A stretch of 64,000 bases of DNA from Cytophagaceae bacterium. Its GTDB lineage: Bacteria > Bacteroidota > Bacteroidia > Cytophagales > Cyclobacteriaceae. Below are positions 25,904 to 34,501 of this stretch, one piece after another. The DNA is taken from contig CP030886.1 of NCBI GenBank assembly GCA_006969745.1, forward strand, positions 2,701,234 through 2,765,233, written 5' to 3'. Position 1 is the first letter of the stretch, and every line of letters starts with the position of its first letter. A program made the translations under genes and the position numbers. The notes under the pieces are model-generated. The model was given only the letters and a program-made list of their open reading frames with translations, had not been told where the DNA came from and did no database searches.

Positions 25904-25917
25904 GCAGGAATTCCTGC
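25904..25917. repeat. Perfect palindrome just before the histidine kinase start
   Basis: GCAGGAATTCCTGC, a 14-bp perfect palindrome, sits between the response regulator stop and the kinase ATG at 25921. It could form a small hairpin at the ribosome landing site or bind a dimeric regulator. Confidence 0.4.
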
Positions 25918-25920
25918 TGA

Positions 25921-27558
25921 ATGAAGAAATTTTTATCAAAACTAAGTCAAGCCGGTCTACACGGCCTTGTTGATCCGCTGGATTACAGACGAGTATTATT
26001 TGTCAATAATCTCTCTTTAATTACCAGTGGTGTAGCCTTTTCTGTCACTATACTTTTATTATTCGAGAATGTCTTCCCGCAGTTTTTTGTCACACTAATC
26101 GGTGGTTTCATTTTTTTAGTAGCAGTATATCTCAACCATATCAGGTCCTACATTCTTGCCAGAGCTGCTTTTCTTTTGATTTCTGTGACGCTGCTTACAG
26201 TGGCATCCTATGTTGCATACGATCAAGGTAGATTTAATGAAGTAGAAAATATTTTGATAGGCTTCATGGCTGTCAATTATTTACTATTTGATGGCAGGCT
26301 TAGGTATTTGGGGTTTTTACTGATCTATGGCGTTTTAATTTGGTTAAAATTTCTTAAGCAAGAATATTTAGGACAGCCGTACGACCTTAATTTTTATTTA
26401 ACACTTCAAAATATCTCCATTTTATGTTTGCTGATGTTTCTATTCGTCGACGCATTCAGAAACTCGCTATTGAGAGCCTTTCATCGGTTAAAAGAGAAAG
26501 ATGAGTTGCTGTACTCGATGATTGATAATGTCCCTATTTATATAGGATTGGTAGATCAGGAGAAAAAGTACAAGATGGTTAATCTCAATTACGAAAAGTC
26601 TTTTGGGATGGATAGGGATAAAATAATTGGTTCACATGTAAAGGATGTACTTCCGGAAAATATCCTGAAAAAACACCTACCATTGATTGATCAAGCACTT
26701 AAGGGTGACAGTCCGGAGTTTCTGGAACTTACAAAAATGCCGGACGGAGGTACTTTTTATGCCGGAGGAAGGTATTCTCCCATTCGCTCTGAAACTGGTG
26801 AGATTACCGGAATCTCAGTATTTGTAAATGACGTCACTAAATTGGAGGAAGCAAAAAACAAGTTGAAAGCTGCCAACTCTACTAAAGACAAGCTTTTTTC
26901 CATTATTGCACATGATATCAGAGGCCCATTGGATCTATTTGACGGTTTGGTGGATTACTCCTCTTCGGGGGATATTTCGAAAGAAGAATTTCTGGAACAT
27001 CAAAAAAGTGTGAAAGAAAAATTGTCTGACCTGAAAGAAACAGTAAACACCCTTTTAGAATGGGCCAGAACACAGCTTGATGGAATTAACACTTTTCCTA
27101 CATCAACTAATGTACTCGAGATAGTAAACTCAAATTTAGAACTCTATAAAAGCCTTATTGACAAGAAGAAAATTCGTACCAACGTAGACATACATTCTAA
27201 TGCAATTGCTTATTTAGATTCAAATCATCTGAAGATTGGCGTAAGAAATATGATTCACAATTCCTTGAAATTTACAAAGCCTGGTGGAATGTTAGACATC
27301 AGAGGTCTGCGCAAAGACGGAAGGGTAATATTGGAAATTGTAGATGACGGGCTAGGAATGGAGCAGGATAAAATAGAGTCCATACTTAATAAAGAGTTAC
27401 AAAATTCGAAAAGTGGTACTCAAGGCGAGGTTGGTACTGGTCTGGGGCTTAGTTTCAGCTTGGAACTACTTGAAAAAAATAACTGTGATGTGAAAATTGA
27501 AAGCGAACCGGGAAAGGGCACCAGGATGATCATTGGCATGCAGGTAGCTGAAAATTGA
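25921..27558 (+). CDS. PAS-domain sensor histidine kinase (first of two paralogues)
   Basis: 545 residues. Five or six membrane helices in residues 25-185 form an integral sensor region, followed by a PAS domain (about 195-310, LLYSMIDNVPIYIGLVDQEKKYKMVNLNYEKSFG) with the PAC-like ending GISVFVNDVTKL. The HisKA phosphoacceptor is His331 in FSIIAHDIRGPLD. The HATPase domain has its N box in NMIHNSLKF, G1 in DDGLGM and G2 in GTGLGLSF. The C-terminus contains LLEKNNCDVKIES, repeated almost word for word in the neighbouring kinase. Likely input is membrane or small-molecule related but unknown; likely output is the adjacent CheY-like protein. Confidence 0.9.
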   Translation: MKKFLSKLSQAGLHGLVDPLDYRRVLFVNNLSLITSGVAFSVTILLLFENVFPQFFVTLIGGFIFLVAVYLNHIRSYILARAAFLLISVTLLTVASYVAYDQGRFNEVENILIGFMAVNYLLFDGRLRYLGFLLIYGVLIWLKFLKQEYLGQPYDLNFYLTLQNISILCLLMFLFVDAFRNSLLRAFHRLKEKDELLYSMIDNVPIYIGLVDQEKKYKMVNLNYEKSFGMDRDKIIGSHVKDVLPENILKKHLPLIDQALKGDSPEFLELTKMPDGGTFYAGGRYSPIRSETGEITGISVFVNDVTKLEEAKNKLKAANSTKDKLFSIIAHDIRGPLDLFDGLVDYSSSGDISKEEFLEHQKSVKEKLSDLKETVNTLLEWARTQLDGINTFPTSTNVLEIVNSNLELYKSLIDKKKIRTNVDIHSNAIAYLDSNHLKIGVRNMIHNSLKFTKPGGMLDIRGLRKDGRVILEIVDDGLGMEQDKIESILNKELQNSKSGTQGEVGTGLGLSFSLELLEKNNCDVKIESEPGKGTRMIIGMQVAEN

Positions 27559-27703
27559 TGGTTACACGCCTGAAAGTACAATAACACCGAAATAAAGCGT
27601 TTCAAACTTAGAATGACTAGAAAAGATATACTTTCGGGGTTACCTTTCTCTGATTAGTCTTATTTAATCATGGAAAGTTGAAACTTTCGGTTTAAACCCA
27701 CTC

Positions 27704-29344
27704 ATGAAACCCTTTTCGTTTAAGACACTTCTGAGGACTGGGATGTCCCATGCCCGTTCACTTCTGGATAAGCGGAGAATTGCCCTGTTCAATTATCTGA
27801 TACTTTTTTGTGTCGTTACTTCATTGATTTTGGGTGGAATCACCCTTTCATTCGGATTGTTCTTTCAACCCTTACTTTGCTTTGCGGCTGCCATTTTACT
27901 CTCCATTTCATTTTTTCTCAATCATTTAGGAAAGATTCGATTCTCCAAGGCCTACTTTATTACCCTGTGCGTAATAATGATCTCAGGAGCTGCACTCATT
28001 TATATTAAAGAGGGCCAGGATGTTGATCTGGAAAACATGCTATTCGCTGCAATGGCAATCTCAATGTTTCTTGTGGATGGTTTGAAGAAGCATTTCGTTT
28101 ACTGGCTAATTTTCGCATGCTTCATTTCGCTAAAAGTTCTGAGCTTGAATGCCTTAGGTATAGAAGGAACCATTTTTGGGTTGACCCTTATTAATAATAT
28201 TGTTGTAGCATCGGTGTTATACCTCTTTTTGTATGTGTTCAGATCGATACTTATAAAGGCCTTTGACAGGTCAGATCAGCAAGAACAAACCTTGAGGTCT
28301 TTGCTGGACAATGCGCCATTGTTAATGGCCCTTGTGGACCCCGAAGGTAACTTCATACTCGTAAACAGCAACTATGCTAGCAGGTTTGGACATAAACGAC
28401 GAGAGCTCATCGGCAAAAATCGTCGAGAGGTGCTCCCGGATCATATTTTTGATAAGCATGAGCCCATGTTTCAAGAGGTAATGAAAACAAAAAACCAAGT
28501 CTCATTTTTGGAAGAAACCAATCTGCCCGACGGATCCGTGATCTCTGCAAACGGGAAATATGAGCCCATTCTAAATGCAGAAGGAAATGTGGAATCAGTG
28601 GCTATATGTGTAGATGATGTTAGTGAGCTTGTGAGAGCACATAAAGCGTTGCAAGTAGCCAACGAGACAAAGGACAAGCTCTTTTCTATCATAGCACACG
28701 ACATCAAAAGTCCACTCAATTTGTTCCACAGCATTTTAAGCTTAAATCATGATGATGTAATATCAAAAGAACAATTTATTGAATATCAGGAGGGACTTAA
28801 AGAACGTTTGACAAGCCTGACAGGGACGGTTGATGAATTGCTTGATTGGGCACGTATGCAACTGGGAGGAATAAGTGCGTATCCGGCCAAGGTAAATGTA
28901 AGCTCTGTTGTGCAAGAGAATGCAGACCTATTTCACACACTTATCAAGAGGAAAAACATTGACTTCAAAATAAATACACCTACTGAGCTTGAGGCCTGGA
29001 TAGATGAAAATCATTTTAAAGTAGCTATTAGAAACCTGATCCACAACGCGATCAAATACACAAATGGCGGAGGCTGCATAAATGTCGTAAGCGATCAAAA
29101 TGAAAGTGAGACAATTGTTAGCATACAAGATACAGGAGTCGGGATGAGCTCTGAGCAAATCAACTCAATCATTAAGAAGGAGATTCAAAAGTCAAAGGTC
29201 GGCACTGATAAAGAAATGGGTGCCGGACTTGGACTAAGTCTAAGCCTTGGATTATTAGAAAAAAATAACTGCGATATATCGGTGACCAGTGAAATTGATA
29301 AAGGAACTACCATCGAGATTAAAATCCCTAAAATCAGGGAATAG
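27704..29344 (+). CDS. PAS-domain sensor histidine kinase (second paralogue)
   Basis: 546 residues, the same layout as the kinase upstream: multi-span N-terminus (about 25-185), PAS domain (about 195-310, LRSLLDNAPLLMALVDPEGNFILVNSNYASRFG), His332 in FSIIAHDIKSPLN, N box NLIHNAIKY, G1 DTGVGM, G2 GAGLGLSL and the ending LLEKNNCDISV. Near-identical length and domain borders show a tandem duplication. There is a gap of about 145 bases between the two genes, with no second response regulator, so both may feed the regulator at 25524 or one at another locus. Confidence 0.9.
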   Translation: MKPFSFKTLLRTGMSHARSLLDKRRIALFNYLILFCVVTSLILGGITLSFGLFFQPLLCFAAAILLSISFFLNHLGKIRFSKAYFITLCVIMISGAALIYIKEGQDVDLENMLFAAMAISMFLVDGLKKHFVYWLIFACFISLKVLSLNALGIEGTIFGLTLINNIVVASVLYLFLYVFRSILIKAFDRSDQQEQTLRSLLDNAPLLMALVDPEGNFILVNSNYASRFGHKRRELIGKNRREVLPDHIFDKHEPMFQEVMKTKNQVSFLEETNLPDGSVISANGKYEPILNAEGNVESVAICVDDVSELVRAHKALQVANETKDKLFSIIAHDIKSPLNLFHSILSLNHDDVISKEQFIEYQEGLKERLTSLTGTVDELLDWARMQLGGISAYPAKVNVSSVVQENADLFHTLIKRKNIDFKINTPTELEAWIDENHFKVAIRNLIHNAIKYTNGGGCINVVSDQNESETIVSIQDTGVGMSSEQINSIIKKEIQKSKVGTDKEMGAGLGLSLSLGLLEKNNCDISVTSEIDKGTTIEIKIPKIRE

Positions 29345-29371
29345 CTAGTTCCGGAAAAAGCAATTGGAAAT

Positions 29372-29401
29372 AAAAAAACTCAAGCTAAAAGGCCTGAGTT
29401 T
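29372..29401 (-). terminator. Probable terminator for tRNA-Lys (minus) and the kinase gene (plus)
   Basis: AAACTCA at 29376-29382 pairs with TGAGTTT at 29395-29401; the A run before it gives a U tract on the minus strand, immediately after the tRNA-Lys 3' end. Confidence 0.6.
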
Positions 29402-29407
29402 GCGATG

Positions 29408-29480
29408 TGACTGGCCTGGGGCTCGAACCCAGGACCCACGCCTTAAAAGGGCGTTGCTCTACCAACTGAGCTAGCCAGTC
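29408..29480 (-). tRNA. tRNA-Lys (anticodon TTT)
   Basis: The minus strand gives acceptor GACTGGC/GCCAGTC with discriminator A, D arm with AGCTCAGTTGGTAGAGC, anticodon stem ACGCC/GGCGT around the loop CTTTTAA (anticodon TTT) and a TTCGAGC T loop. Length 73; no encoded CCA. Confidence 0.96.
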
Positions 29481-29575
29481 ATTTTAATTCTCCTTTCGTA
29501 TAAAAAGAAGTGCAATTCAAGACCTCTGTCTTAAATTGCGGATGCAAAAATAGAAATCAAAATGAATTTTACCAC

Positions 29576-30292
29576 ATGATTGACAGAATAAAGATGAGAT
29601 TATTTCTAGGAATTTTATTCAGCTGCTTTTTTAGTAGTGTAATAGCCCAAAATAGCAGTCTTGAGGAAGGTGATTATTTGTTTGACGAGCAGAAGTATAC
29701 GGAAGCCTACGAAAAATATGATGCAGTATTTCAAAATGGCCAAGCTTCTCCGGCTATGCTATTGAAGATGGCTTATATCCAGGATGGACTTGGTAATTAT
29801 ACTGATGCATTATTCTTTCTGGATAAGTACTATCAATCATCTGCTGATAGAAATGTAATTGGAAAAATTGAAGAACTTTCCACTTCCAACGACCTATCTG
29901 GTTATAGGTATACCGATATAGATTATTTTCTGGCAATACTGAATAAATATCATCTATACTTCGTCATTTTATTCTCTTCTATCGTGCTGATGCTTTTGGT
30001 ATATATTTTTAAAAAATCAAATAGCGAAGAAAAGCCAATAGCAGCAGGCATCCTTCAGTTGATAAGCATCTGTCTTCTCCTGGCAATTGTTAATTTCAGC
30101 AACCCATCAAAAGCGATCATAGTTTCTGATAACACCTTGTTACGTTCTGGCCCTTCCGCTGGTGCAGAGCCTATTGAAATGCTGAATAAGGGTCACAAAG
30201 TAAAAGTCTTGGCCCGTGATCAGGTTTGGACACAAATTTCCTGGGATGGACGAGAGGTATATGTTAGAAATGCGAAACTGAAGATTATTTAA
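29576..30292 (+). CDS. BatE-like TPR / SH3 membrane protein
   Basis: 238 residues from the ATG at 29576 (an ATG five codons later and a GTG at 29510 are alternatives). A signal peptide (LFLGILFSCFFSSVIAQ) is followed by TPR-like helices (about 28-85, DYLFDEQKYTEAYEKYDAVFQNG). Two membrane helices follow (about 125-145 and 160-175), then a bacterial SH3-like domain (about 185-238, SDNTLLRSGPSAGAEPIEMLNKGHKVKVL). The TPR-membrane-SH3 order resembles BatE of the Bacteroidota aerotolerance operon, but no bat genes are nearby, so the role is unknown. The last eight bases overlap the convergent SDR gene. Confidence 0.75.
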   Translation: MIDRIKMRLFLGILFSCFFSSVIAQNSSLEEGDYLFDEQKYTEAYEKYDAVFQNGQASPAMLLKMAYIQDGLGNYTDALFFLDKYYQSSADRNVIGKIEELSTSNDLSGYRYTDIDYFLAILNKYHLYFVILFSSIVLMLLVYIFKKSNSEEKPIAAGILQLISICLLLAIVNFSNPSKAIIVSDNTLLRSGPSAGAEPIEMLNKGHKVKVLARDQVWTQISWDGREVYVRNAKLKII

Positions 30293-31082
30293 GCGGGTTA
30301 TCAGGCTCCTTCTTCATCATTTTATATATCATTTTATCCAGACGAGAAGGCATTATTTTATTGAGCATAACAGCCATTTTCCCTTCAAATGTCAAGACGA
30401 GATCTCGCTTCTTCTTTTGAGCTGCTCTAAATGTACGCTCAGCCACTTCATCAGAAGTCATCATTTTCTTCTCATCTCTGGGTGACTCTCCCTGAGATTT
30501 TCCGTCAGCTGTTAATGCTGCATTTCTGATATTTGAACTTGTAAACCCGGGACAAACAACGAGCACATGAACACCTCTGGTCATTACTTCTGTCCTGAGC
30601 GCCTCAAAAAAACCTTGCATTGCAAATTTGGACGATGAATACGCCGTACGAGCGGGAGTAGATCTCCATCCGTTGATCGATGAGATAGCTATAATAGCTC
30701 CTTTGGACTCCAGAAGATATGGAAGTGCAAATTTTGTCGCGTAGATAGCACCATAGAAGTTGATGTCCATAAGTTGTTTGAAAACATCCAAGTCTACCTC
30801 CTCGAAAAGTGCACGCATAGAAATACCTGCGTTACAAATCAAAACGTCAACGCGCCCAAATTTTTTCACAGTTTCTTTGACCATAAGTTCATTATCAGCC
30901 TTATCAGCCGCATCCAATTCGAGTGCAAGATGAGGCCGCTCGCCTAGCTCTGATACCACTTGAGACATTCGCTCACCGTTCCTTCCGGTAAAAACTACTG
31001 CGTATCCCTCATTGGCGTATTTTAGTACCAGGGATTTACCAATACCCGACGAACCTCCTGTTATAATTGCGACCTTTTGCAT
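30285..31082 (-). CDS. SDR family NAD(P)-dependent oxidoreductase
   Basis: 265 residues, classical short-chain dehydrogenase. Cofactor motif TGGSSGIG (8-15), NAG at 84-86, catalytic Ser (ISS, 134/135), Tyr148 and Lys152 in YSSSK. Residue Arg34 after FTG suggests NADP preference. The sequence resembles the DltE/YqjQ-like group that keeps the family's PGFTSSNIR region. The substrate is unknown. No operon partner is on the minus strand, and it is separated from the divergent DUF5686 gene by 127 bases. Confidence 0.9.
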   Translation of the reverse strand: MQKVAIITGGSSGIGKSLVLKYANEGYAVVFTGRNGERMSQVVSELGERPHLALELDAADKADNELMVKETVKKFGRVDVLICNAGISMRALFEEVDLDVFKQLMDINFYGAIYATKFALPYLLESKGAIIAISSINGWRSTPARTAYSSSKFAMQGFFEALRTEVMTRGVHVLVVCPGFTSSNIRNAALTADGKSQGESPRDEKKMMTSDEVAERTFRAAQKKKRDLVLTFEGKMAVMLNKIMPSRLDKMIYKMMKKEPDNPLK

Positions 31083-31209
31083 ACAAACGAAAATGAAATG
31101 GTATAACTTTTGCCAAGATAGCTCACATTGAAAAACTTTGAATAAAAATCTAAGTGATGCAACCTAAACAGCGGTTCGCGCATTTACATTAAAACCTGTC
31201 ACTACCTAA

Positions 31210-33702
31210 ATGAAATTAATCTCATTCACGCTAATCACCTTATTTGCCATTTCCTCATTCGGTCAAACCGGCATCAGAGGGATCACAAAGAGTAAGTCAG
31301 GCGAAATACTTCCGTTCTCCACAGTTTACATCAAAGGCACGACCAATGGCACCACTTCGAATAGTGAAGGATCATTTTTTCTGAAAACTCCTGCGGGTAC
31401 ACATACCATCGTTGCCCAGCATGTTGGCTTTAAAGTCATAGAGAAGGAAATCACCTTGCGAGAAGGCCAATCAATCCGATTTGATTTTGAATTACAGGAA
31501 CAAGCCTTAAGGCTTCAGGAAGTGGTAGTGACTGCAGGTGATGAAGATCCGGCGTACAGGGTTATCAGGGAAGCAATCAAAAAAAGAAAATTCTATGAAA
31601 ATGAGGTGAGCGCTTTCAAGACTGATGCTTATTTGAAAGGGCTTTTCCGACTTGATGACAAACCCGAAAAAATTCTAGGGCAGAAAATCACAATCGATAC
31701 GGGCATACTTTACTTGTCCGAATCTGTTTCTGAATTTTCATTTGAACTACCGGACAAGGTTTCAGAGCGAATGATCAGCTCTAAGGTTAGCGGAAATGAG
31801 CAAGGCTTTAGTTTCAATAAAGCCTCGGACTTTAATATCAATGCATACAGCAAGTTTATAGATCTGGATATGGAGCGTGAGTACGTCTCCCCAATTTCTC
31901 CCCAATCATTTTTGTTTTACGATTTTGAATGGCTTGGATTCTTTGAAGAAGGAGGTAAGTTGATCAATAAGATAAAGGTGATTCCAAAACGTGCAACTGA
32001 TCCGGTTTTCGAAGGAGTAGTTTATATCGTGGAAGATGAATGGCGATTTCATACCATCGATCTGTTTGTGACCAAGGCACGCGGGTTGGAGTTTATAGAT
32101 TCACTTAAAATCAATCAGGTATTTGCCCCTGCCGAGTATGACATTTGGATGCCAATCTCGCAGAAATACTCTTTTAAGTTTGGTGCATTCGGGTTTAAGG
32201 GAAGTGGGTACTACATCGGCGTATATTCTAATTATAAAGTAGAACCAAATTATGAGGCTTACAGAAAGGCAAACTTGTATGAGGAAAAATTTGGTGTAAA
32301 GGAAGAGGCTGATCTGTTTCAGGAAGAAGACTTTACACCAGAAGTTTTGGTAGTAGAAGAAGGATCTAACGAGCGTGATAGTATCTATTGGAAAAATATT
32401 CGCCCTGTGCCGCTCACAGAAATTGAAGTAGCAGATTATCATACCAAAGACAGCATTCGACTGGTAAAAGAAAGTGTCCCTTACAAAGACTCTGTGGACA
32501 ATGAAACCAATAAGCTCACGATTGGGAATATATTTCTAAGCGGATATACACATTCGAATAGTGTGGAAGAAAAGTACTGGTCCCTGCCGGCGGTCATTAG
32601 CATTTTCCAATTCAATACGGTTGAGGGTTTTGTGCCTGAGATTCAGCCTACCTTATGGAAGCAAATAGATGGCAGAACTAAATATTGGGTTAGACCGTCA
32701 CTTCGATATGGGTTTTCAAATGAAAAATTCAATGCCAAGCTCGAAGGAAGCTATCGCAAGCTCGACAATAAGTTTACCCGATTTTATGCGGGAGGAGGAC
32801 GATATATTTCACAATTTGACGAGAATGAATCGATTACACCATTTATCAATAGCTATGTTACCCTGGTTGGTGGCGAAAACTACTTAAAGATCTTTCAGAA
32901 GTCCTTTGGTTATGTAAGGTTTCAGCAGGAGGTTAAAAATGGGATCTTAATGAATACGAGGTTGGAATATGCTTCGAGAGACACACTCACCAACACATCA
33001 GACTTTACATGGCACAAGAGTGATGGAGCAGACTTCACAAGCAATCAACCAGTCAATGCTGAATTGGCACAAACGGGATTCGCTTCCCATCAGGCGATGG
33101 TTTTTCAAGCTACATTCAGGTTCCGATTCAAGCAGACATATGCCACCAGACCGGATAGAAAATTCATCTACAGTTCAAAGTACCCTGAAGTTTTTCTTAC
33201 TTATAAGAAAGGAATCAAAGCATTGGGAAGCGACGTGAATTTTGATTTTGTACAGGTCAGAGTGACCGATGACATGAAGTTGGGATTGATTGGTACAAGC
33301 ACGTATGCGATAGGGGCCGGAGCATTTTTGAATGATGATGCATTGACATTTGTGGATTACAAGCACTTTGCAGGTAACCAAACTTCATTGAGTCAGGTAG
33401 GTAAATCCTTCAAATTCGAATTACTTCCTTTCTATCAGTTTAGTACTACCAAGCCCTATCTGGAAGCTCACTATGAGCATCACTTCAATGAGTTTATCTT
33501 CAATAAGATACCACTAGTGAAAAAACTCAATCTGCAGGCCGTGGCATCTGCTAATTATCTCACCACTGAGACTATTGGAAATTATGTAGAGCTTGGAGCA
33601 GGTATTGAGCATATCTTCAAATTCATGCGAGTGGACTATTACTGGGCATTCCGCAATGGAGATTTCGTTGCAAATGGATTCAGGATTGGAGTAGGTTTTT
33701 AG
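31210..33702 (+). CDS. DUF5686 family outer-membrane protein with carboxypeptidase-regulatory-like domain
   Basis: 830 residues. A signal peptide (LITLFAISSFGQ) leads to a CarboxypepD_reg-like domain (about 20-105, GIRGITKSKSGEILPFSTVYIKGTTNGTTSNSEGSF), a connecting segment AGDEDPAYRVIREAIKKRKFYENEV and the long DUF5686 beta-barrel-like region to the C-terminal GFRIGVGF. The final aromatic residue and strand pattern suggest an outer-membrane barrel. The family is widespread in Bacteroidota and unstudied biochemically. The start is in an A/T-rich context without a Shine-Dalgarno sequence. Confidence 0.88.
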   Translation: MKLISFTLITLFAISSFGQTGIRGITKSKSGEILPFSTVYIKGTTNGTTSNSEGSFFLKTPAGTHTIVAQHVGFKVIEKEITLREGQSIRFDFELQEQALRLQEVVVTAGDEDPAYRVIREAIKKRKFYENEVSAFKTDAYLKGLFRLDDKPEKILGQKITIDTGILYLSESVSEFSFELPDKVSERMISSKVSGNEQGFSFNKASDFNINAYSKFIDLDMEREYVSPISPQSFLFYDFEWLGFFEEGGKLINKIKVIPKRATDPVFEGVVYIVEDEWRFHTIDLFVTKARGLEFIDSLKINQVFAPAEYDIWMPISQKYSFKFGAFGFKGSGYYIGVYSNYKVEPNYEAYRKANLYEEKFGVKEEADLFQEEDFTPEVLVVEEGSNERDSIYWKNIRPVPLTEIEVADYHTKDSIRLVKESVPYKDSVDNETNKLTIGNIFLSGYTHSNSVEEKYWSLPAVISIFQFNTVEGFVPEIQPTLWKQIDGRTKYWVRPSLRYGFSNEKFNAKLEGSYRKLDNKFTRFYAGGGRYISQFDENESITPFINSYVTLVGGENYLKIFQKSFGYVRFQQEVKNGILMNTRLEYASRDTLTNTSDFTWHKSDGADFTSNQPVNAELAQTGFASHQAMVFQATFRFRFKQTYATRPDRKFIYSSKYPEVFLTYKKGIKALGSDVNFDFVQVRVTDDMKLGLIGTSTYAIGAGAFLNDDALTFVDYKHFAGNQTSLSQVGKSFKFELLPFYQFSTTKPYLEAHYEHHFNEFIFNKIPLVKKLNLQAVASANYLTTETIGNYVELGAGIEHIFKFMRVDYYWAFRNGDFVANGFRIGVGF

Positions 33703-33747
33703 GGGTTTTCTGTCAAATGGTTCTCTAATTCAAAGAGACCTATCCAA

Positions 33748-34500
33748 ATGAAAAATTTATTCTTTGTATTTCTGACTGCAATGATCTCATGTGCACCACC
33801 AATATCATATGTAAATAATGTTCCCAGGAGCTCTGGACTTAATGAAAAAGGAGACTTGAATATGAACTTCAACTTGGGCTCAGATACCAGAGGAAGAGAC
33901 AAGGTCATCCAATTTGGTGCCGCCTGGTCACCGGTAGCAAGCCTGGGTTTAGATATTGAATACTCAGGGCTTATGAAATTGGATAATAATGAAGAGAGCC
34001 TTGATAATGCCCGTTTTCTGAATGGTTCGTTAATTTATTATCACACATTTACCACCGGGTCTAGCCTCGAATTCAAGCTTGGAGCAGGTACGGGAAAAGT
34101 TAATGGAGAAATAGCCGATAATAACATACCCATATTTTCAGTGGAAAGTATAAGTGTAGAAACTAAATACAATACCTATAGTCTTCAAGCAAACTATAAC
34201 TTTACTATCCCTAACGAAAAATCAAGAGCTAGCATTGGGCTGAGAGGCAGAAAGATACACTTTGACAATTACTCCTACATTAGAACTATAAATAACAACT
34301 CAGATCAATCTTTTGAAAGTGAAAATTGGGATGTTTACGTGCTAGATCCATTCATTGAAGTAAATCAAGAGATAGGTTCAAATTTTAATTTGAATTATCG
34401 GTTAAGTCATTCTTTTTTTAATGAAACGATAAGGGATAATTTCCGTCATCCATTTTTCAAAAAGTTAGGGATTACCATCGGCGTGCAGGCAAGATTGTAA
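33748..34500 (+). CDS. Putative outer-membrane lipoprotein, beta-barrel-like
   Basis: 250 residues. The N-terminus MKNLFFVFLTAMISC forms a type II signal peptide with the lipobox AMISC (Cys15). The rest alternates short beta strands with loops (SLEFKLGAGTGKVNG, TYSLQANYNFTI, SFFNETIRDNFRH) and ends in an amphipathic strand GITIGVQARL, like small outer-membrane barrels. I recognise no specific family. It follows the DUF5686 gene by 45 bases on the same strand and may be cotranscribed. Its stop is one base from the convergent gliding-associated gene. Confidence 0.7.
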   Translation: MKNLFFVFLTAMISCAPPISYVNNVPRSSGLNEKGDLNMNFNLGSDTRGRDKVIQFGAAWSPVASLGLDIEYSGLMKLDNNEESLDNARFLNGSLIYYHTFTTGSSLEFKLGAGTGKVNGEIADNNIPIFSVESISVETKYNTYSLQANYNFTIPNEKSRASIGLRGRKIHFDNYSYIRTINNNSDQSFESENWDVYVLDPFIEVNQEIGSNFNLNYRLSHSFFNETIRDNFRHPFFKKLGITIGVQARL

Positions 34501-34501
34501 C

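Noticed and set aside
29510..29575. GTG start extending the TPR/SH3 protein by 22 residues
   Set aside because: The extension is polar and cysteine-containing, and would bury the signal peptide; the ATG at 29576 gives a normal export signal.
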